Assembly: GCF_025780075.1 (NCBI RefSeq)
Contig: NZ_JAOXHM010000006.1
Span: 1-64,000 of the forward strand
Direction: 5' to 3'
Length of the DNA: 64,000 nucleotides
Origin: Ureaplasma sp. ES3154-GEN
Lineage (GTDB): Bacteria; Bacillota_I; Bacilli_A; Mycoplasmatales; Mycoplasmoidaceae
Of this stretch, positions 59,018 through 64,000 are shown piece after piece. The position numbers were made by a program, and so were the translations under genes. A model generated the notes under the pieces. That model ran no database searches. It saw only the letters and a list, made by a program, of their open reading frames with translations, and was not told where the DNA came from. Each line of letters begins with the position of its first letter. Position 1 is the stretch's first letter.

Positions 59018-60730
59018 ATGGACAATATTAATAATAAACTTAACTGACAAACTGCTTTTGGATTAGCTTATACACTAACTCGTTTATACAAAGATGTGCA
59101 AATCGCAACTATTAACTTACAAGACGAAGGTTTTTATGTTGATTTTAAGGTCAATGATGATCTTAAAATCAATTTAAACGATTTTAAAAAAATCAAAAAA
59201 AATTTTGAAAAATTGATTAACAATAAAACCGAAGTTTCACTAATTACAGATGCTTCGATTAGTAATGTTTATCTTGCTGATTTAATGAATCAAGAACCTA
59301 ACTTTAATTTATTTAGTATAGATGATTTTATTTTTGGATTAAACTTAGACAAAGATTTCAACCTTTTTAACAGTCGACATTTTGAGCTCTTAAATTTAGG
59401 CGGTAGTTACTACCAAAACAACGCTAAATTAGATCAATTAGTGCGCATTAGTGGAATCTGTTTTGCATCAAAAGAGGAATTAGATAATTATTTAATCCTT
59501 TTACAAGAACGTAAGGAGCGCGATCATAGAAAATTAGGAAAAGAACTTGATTTATTTACATTTAATACTCTAGCGGGACAAGGATTGCCAATCTGAAAAC
59601 CAAACGGAACAATTATCAAACAAAAAGTTCAACAATTTATCAATGAATTAGAGTTTATGTATGATTTTACGCCTGTTATTACACCAATTCTTGGAAGTAT
59701 TGATTTATACAAAACCAGTGGACATTGAGATCACTATCAAGAAAATATTTTTCCGCCAATTAATGTAGATGATGAAACTTTTATTTTGCGTCCAATGACA
59801 TGTCCACACCATACATTAGTTTATAGTGATAACCTGCGTTCTTATCGCAATTTACCTGTCCGTTTATCAGAGCATTCAATCTTACATCGTTATGAATCAT
59901 CAGGTGGTTTAACAGGCTTCGAGCGAGTACGAGAAATGATTCTTGAAGACTGTCACGTCTTCTGCCGTATGGATCAAATCGAAGAAGAAGTAAAAAATGC
60001 TTTTGAAATGATCGATAAAGCTCATAAGGGTCTAAAAATTCAAGCGTTTGAAATTCATTTATCTTTATATGATGAAAATGATCATGAAAAATTCTATAAT
60101 GACCCAATAATGTGAAAAAACTCGCAAGACGCATTACGTGCAATGTTAACCAAGAATAACATCCCCTTCAAAGAAATGGTTGGGGAAGCTGCTTTCTATG
60201 GCCCGAAAATTGATTTCCAAGTTAAAACTAGTTTAAACCGCATCATTACTATCTCAACTATCCAGTTAGATTTTTTATTGCCGAAACGTTTTGAATTAAC
60301 TTATGTTGATTCACAAAAAAATCTTGTTCCACCAGTAATGATTCATATCGGTATTATCGGAACTTATGAACGTTTTTTAGCAATTTTATTAGAACAAACA
60401 AAAGGTGTTTTACCATTTTGATTAGCCCCTGTACAAGTTATCATTATTGCAGTTAATGAAGAAATTCACGGTGTATATGCCCAAAATTTACATAAAAAAC
60501 TTAAATCATTAATGTTACATAGTGTTTATGACGACCGTAATGAACGAATTTCTAAGAAAATCCGCGAAGCTCAAATGAGTAAAATTCCTTACCAAATTGT
60601 GGTTGGGGATAAAGAAATCGAAGATGAAAACTTGGTGACATACCGAGAGTATGGACAAGAAACAACAAAAACTGTTTTATTTGATGATTTCATCCAGTTA
60701 TTACAAACCAAAATTGCAAGCAAACAATAA
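59018..60730 (+). CDS. thrS: Threonyl-tRNA synthetase lacking TGS domain and editing-site residues
   Basis: 570 aa from ATG 59018 (AAGG upstream). It charges tRNA-Thr. Class II catalytic motifs are intact: RPMTCPHH with the zinc Cys, [17 protein letters not shown] (motif 2 region, zinc His), EDCHVFC, and motif 3 with [12 protein letters not shown], including the third zinc ligand. The C-terminal anticodon-binding domain is complete ([29 protein letters not shown]). The N-terminal TGS domain of E. coli is absent. The following region keeps the fold outline ([15 protein letters not shown]) but not the HxxxH and CxGPH-type editing residues, so clearance of Ser-tRNA-Thr is probably lost. TGA is Trp at several positions. 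Confidence 0.94.
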
Positions 60731-60740
60731 TTAAAAAATT

Positions 60741-60770
60741 AAAAAACCAGATTTTTCTCTGGTTTTTTAA
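60741..60770 (+). terminator. Terminator after thrS
   Basis: AAAACCAG and CTGGTTTT pair across an 8-base loop, followed by T and then an A-rich stretch. Confidence 0.85.
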
Positions 60771-60831
60771 TTACTCTAGCTGTTAAAATCTAGAGGTTAC
60801 TCAAGCGATAAAAATTTATTGAACTTTACAA

Positions 60832-61277
60832 GGAAAAAAGACATGTTTTTAAAGATGGGCGTCCTTATTCTAAAAAATATTTAGAAGAGGCGACAAATAA
60901 CGCTCAATCGGTCTTGATTTTTTTCAAGACAAGGAACGAATCATTTAAAGAAAATAGGTTTAACAGGTTCATTCGATACTCCCAAACCTGTTGAACTGAT
61001 TAAATTTTTGATTAGAATTTCAACAAATGATGATGACATTGTTTTGGATTATTTTGCTGATTCAGGAACGACTGCTTAATTTGTTTATGAACTTAATTTA
61101 TTAGAAAATAGGAACAATAAATGCATTCTTATTCAAACCAAAGAACCGGTTAAAACTAATACGTCTGTTTTTAAAAAATGTATGGATTTAGGAGTGAATC
61201 CTTTTATTAGCGATATACTTCTTTTTAGAATTAATAGATATATCAAAACTAAAGATTACGATTTAGAATATATTTAA
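60832..61277 (+). pseudogene. Decayed DNA methyltransferase (type III Mod-like C-terminal part)
   Basis: One frame holds KDGRPYSKKYLEEA... and ends at a stop near 60997. A different frame then reads TGSFDTPKPVELIKFLIRI and DDIVLDYFADSGTTA (residues for SAM binding), is interrupted by TAA at 61077, and resumes with FVYELNLLENRNNKCILIQ up to TAA 61277. The order target motif FDTPKP then D-x-F-x-SGTTA is that of beta-class amino-methyltransferases. At least one frameshift and one stop, plus loss of the N-terminus, make it nonfunctional. Confidence 0.75.
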
Positions 61278-61300
61278 TATTAAAAGGAAGGTAAATAAAT

Positions 61301-61931
61301 GAAATAAAAATAAAACTTGAAGAACTTTTTGATAAAGGTGAATTTCAAAAAATCAATTTATCTTTTGTAAAAGAAGGCGTTGATGTTTTACAACAAATAA
61401 ATTTAGTACAAGAAAAATACGATAAAAATGATACAGATACATTTATAAATGAATTAAGGGACTCAATTGTCGAAAATACTTTAGGATATGGTTTAGTTAA
61501 CATCAGAAAACACGGTTTTAATTGTAAAAAAGAAAACAAAAATATATCTTGAAGTTAAAGATGCTAGTTTTACATCTGATTCTTGACAAGCAACATTTAA
61601 CGATACAACACTGGAAAAAGCAAAAGCGTTTCAAGACCCTAGACTTTATTTGGTGCTAGTGGTATGAAAAGGTGCAAGTGATTTATTGGTTATATGTTAT
61701 GGTCAAAATAAAGAGATAGGAAAACTTCTTGAACAAAAAGTGAATGCTTTCAAAAACAAAGGAAAAGTTGTAAGAAGCACACTAAGCATAACTTTATCAA
61801 AATTAGTTTTTACTTATGGTTTTAAAATATTCCCCGTTTCTAAATCAAAGGAAGAAACAAAGCAATTATTAAAATTAATGAATAGAAGTTTTAGTAAATT
61901 AACTGATGATATGTTTGGAATTTTAGATTAA
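61301..61931 (+). pseudogene. Decayed restriction-endonuclease-like gene downstream of the methyltransferase
   Basis: Frame one (61301-61558) reads EIKIKLEELFDKGEFQKI and later ends IS-W-S-stop. The second frame takes over at about 61530 (KIYLEVKDASFTSDSWQA) and continues to TAA 61931 with DPRLYLVLVVWKGASDLL. ATG at 61299 is followed by an immediate stop, one base out of frame with the first part. So two frame disruptions are seen. YLEVKD could be the E-x-K part of a PD-(D/E)xK nuclease site. Position after a methyltransferase remnant supports a restriction enzyme. The specificity is unknown. Confidence 0.6.
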
Positions 61932-61948
61932 TAGAAAAAATATATTGT

Positions 61949-62068
61949 ATGTATAAAAATAAAAAACAACCAAAAATAAAAGATTATGATATAGAAAAAT
62001 TCAAAAATCTACTCAACAAAGCAATAATTAATACTAAAACTAAACAAAAAGCACAAAAGCAACCTTAA
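61949..62068 (+). CDS. Small Lys/Gln-rich open frame (39 aa)
   Basis: ATG 61949 to TAA 62068, with basic sequence such as KNKKQPKIKDYDIEKF and KTKQKAQKQP. No ribosome binding site of note. Its end overlaps a terminator hairpin (62054-62081), so the transcript of the decayed restriction locus ends here. It may be a remnant or chance frame. Confidence 0.3.
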   Translation: MYKNKKQPKIKDYDIEKFKNLLNKAIINTKTKQKAQKQP

Positions 62069-62081
62069 TAGTTGCTTTTTC
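62054..62081 (+). terminator. Terminator after the decayed restriction locus
   Basis: AAAAGCAA and TTGCTTTT pair around a 10-base loop, followed by T and C/T-rich sequence. Confidence 0.7.
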
Positions 62082-62220
62082 TTTACCTTTTGATTATTTC
62101 AAGGTTGTGTTTTACATACATTGCAAGGATATATACCTTATTTTCATTTAAAATGTTTTATCCTCAACACATGCAAGTAGATCAAAATAGCAATAATGCA
62201 GTTCTTAGGACATAAAAATA

Positions 62221-62257
62221 AAACCGAGTTCTAACTAGAATTAGAACTCGGTTTTTA
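62221..62257 (-). terminator. Strong hairpin after the membrane-protein gene
   Basis: AAACCGAGTTCTAA pairs perfectly with TTAGAACTCGGTTT around a short loop, with T run on the plus side and A run on the minus side. It is about 60 bases after the stop of the minus-strand gene at 62320 and can act in both directions. Confidence 0.8.
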
Positions 62258-62319
62258 ATCACATTTTTTTAGTAAACCTTAATATTCTATATCATCAATC
62301 TTGTTAATATCAATAGTTA

Positions 62320-63096
62320 TTAACGACCAAAAAAACGCGCAATTCATCGCAAACGAATCAGTAAAATTAATAATCATAAAAGAACTTGTGCATATGCATA
62401 AAACATTGTATTGCTTAAATACATAATTAAACCTTTATGTTCTAAATTTTGATTGTCTTCGGTTATGCTACGCAGATCATTCATTCTCATAACTACACTA
62501 ATACTAAAAGTAATCACAAAAATAATTGAAATAATTAAATCGATTCAACTTACTGTTTTAAAAACTGTTTGGTTTTTAAAAGCAACAAAATATAAAACAA
62601 ACGACAAAATCATTAAAACAGATGCAATTCCAATAATCACACGAGTAATTGTATATAAAACAATTACGGTTTTTTTACTAACAAAATAACCAATAATGCT
62701 TAATGTTATAAATAAAACTAAACTAATTCCTATCATCACTAGAAATGTATAAAATTCTAACGCGCCTGCTATAAAAGCGATCACAACACTATACACAATC
62801 ATCATAAAAATGCCGTAGATAATATTAAAGGCAAAGTTTAATTCGTATTTTTCAGGTTTAAAACGCTTCATTAAAAACATAATAAGCACCCCAATTAAGC
62901 TAACACCCCCAACGGATGCAAACCCTATTATTGTGGGAATAAAATTAGTTGCTCAACCATATTTTAACAAGAAAGTTAAACCAATCATTAAGGCAACAAA
63001 CAAAGTAACTTGAATTGTCGTTGCTATCATTGTTTTTGCAAATAATTTACTTTGTTGTTGGTTGAGGGGTTGTTTCTGTTGATTTCAAAAATTCAT
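62320..63096 (-). CDS. Multi-pass membrane protein, possibly Bax-inhibitor-1-like (258 aa)
   Basis: Start ATG 63096 has GGGAG five bases upstream; TGA codons at 62545 and others are Trp. Seven hydrophobic segments can be counted, from AKTMIATTIQVTLFVALMIG through FIPTIIGFASVGGVSLIGVL and FYTFLVMIGISLVLFITLS to the last near VLLWLLILLI. The C-terminus is RWIARFFGR. Length, helix number and mycoplasma context suggest the BI-1/YccA superfamily, but I see no decisive motif. Function not known. Confidence 0.72.
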
Positions 63097-63184
63097 ATTC
63101 GCTCCCATATTTATAATGTATTCCTATATTTTAGCACCTAAATATTATAAAATATAAAGATATACTTGAAGATGCGTGATCCTT

Positions 63185-64000
63185 ATGAACAAAAATAACA
63201 TTAGAAATTTTAGTATTATTGCCCACATTGACCATGGGAAATCAACCCTATCTGACCGAATTATTGAAATTACTAATACGCTCGAAAAAAGAGAAATGAA
63301 AGATCAGATTCTAGACTCGATGAGTATTGAAAAAGAGCGAGGAATTACCATTAAACTAAATGCTGTGCAAATTAAATATGTTGCAAAAAATAATCAGGAG
63401 TATATTTTACACTTAATCGATACTCCGGGACATGTTGATTTTACATATGAAGTTTCACGTTCACTTGCGGCTTGTGAAGGAGCAATTTTAGTTGTTGATG
63501 CCGCTCAAGGAATTCAGGCACAAACATTAAGCAATGTCTATTTAGCATTAGAAAATAACTTAGAAATTATTCCAACAATTAACAAAATTGATCTTCCTTC
63601 GGCTGATATTGACAAAGTCAAAAAAGAAATTGAAGATGTTATTGGTTTAGACACAAGTAATATTCCTCTAATTTCTGCGAAAACAGGCTTAAACATCCAG
63701 GATGTTTTAGAAGCAATTATTGAGCATGTTCCTCCACCGATAGATAGTGATGATAATAAACCTTTGCAAGCCTTAATTTTTGACTCTTACTATGATGCTT
63801 ATAAGGGAGTTGTTTGTTTAGTCCGAATCAAACAAGGGACTTTAAAAGTAAATGATAAGATTCGAATGATGGCCAATAATAAAGAATATACTGTTACCGA
63901 AGTCGGAGTGCGAACTCCCAAAATCGTAAATAAACAAATTCTTGTTGCAGGCGAGGTTGGATGAATCGCCGCTTCCATTAAAACCGTTAAGGATATTCAT
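63185..64000 (+). CDS. lepA: Elongation factor 4 (LepA), N-terminal part, cut by window end
   Basis: Start ATG 63185 gives the typical N-terminus [17 protein letters not shown]. All GTPase motifs are visible: [34 protein letters not shown] and SAKTG. Domain II follows, with a TGA Trp at 63962 (EVGWIAASIK, where most relatives have Tyr or Phe). EF4 back-translocates stalled ribosomes. An upstream ATG at 63176 is less likely. The gene continues past the window. Confidence 0.97.

Noticed and set aside
62221-62257. Attachment site or CRISPR-like repeat
   Set aside because: A single perfect hairpin with T run fits an ordinary terminator; no second copy or spacer pattern was seen.

Overview
The window comes from an AT-rich mollicute that reads UGA as tryptophan. 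Almost every long gene is open only if TGA is taken as Trp, and TAA/TAG are the only stops used. The combination of a multiple-banded-antigen-like lipoprotein with C-terminal tandem repeats, a tandem pair of ammonium transporters and several very large surface proteins points to the genus Ureaplasma. The species cannot be named from the sequence alone.

Layout. 1-23.7 kb is an accessory surface-protein region, all on the minus strand: an MBA-like lipoprotein (1-1129, cut by the window edge); an apparent operon of an 82-aa membrane protein and two giant membrane-anchored proteins of 3,033 and 3,119 aa (20493 down to 1754); and a second lipoprotein split by an in-frame TAA (23711 down to 20850). 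23.9-31.5 kb is a minus-strand block: gmk, a degenerate rlmN-like gene, prpC-type phosphatase, prkC-type kinase, rsgA, then two amt genes. The first five follow the order known from Firmicutes. 31.7-32.7 kb (+) holds an IS3-type helix-turn-helix fragment overlapping an O-methyltransferase. 33-44.2 kb is mostly core: P-type Ca2+-type ATPase, a UPF0154 protein, engB, a membrane-anchored unknown, yebC, a lipoprotein, ecfT-ecfA2-ecfA1, rplA and rplK. 44.4-57.2 kb (+) is a second accessory block: a 2,244-aa FtsX-like permease, a lipoprotein preceded by a seven-G tract, and a 1,640-aa lipoprotein with a C-terminal trypsin-like (DUF31/MIP-like) peptidase domain. 58-64 kb has degV, thrS with a degraded editing domain, a decayed restriction-modification locus, a seven-helix membrane protein and the start of lepA.

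How the genes fit together. The amt pair suits an organism whose energy metabolism depends on ammonium gradients from urea hydrolysis. Surface variation and host interaction are served by the lipoproteins, which share a recurrent module around a YxNQxNxxFxEVP core, by the giant stalk-like proteins and by the exported peptidase. Coordinates of long genes were obtained by joining the TGA-interrupted segments. I checked every in-frame codon at the segment joins of the two giant genes and found no TAA/TAG. Other joins were checked by translation. No tRNA, rRNA or CRISPR array was seen.
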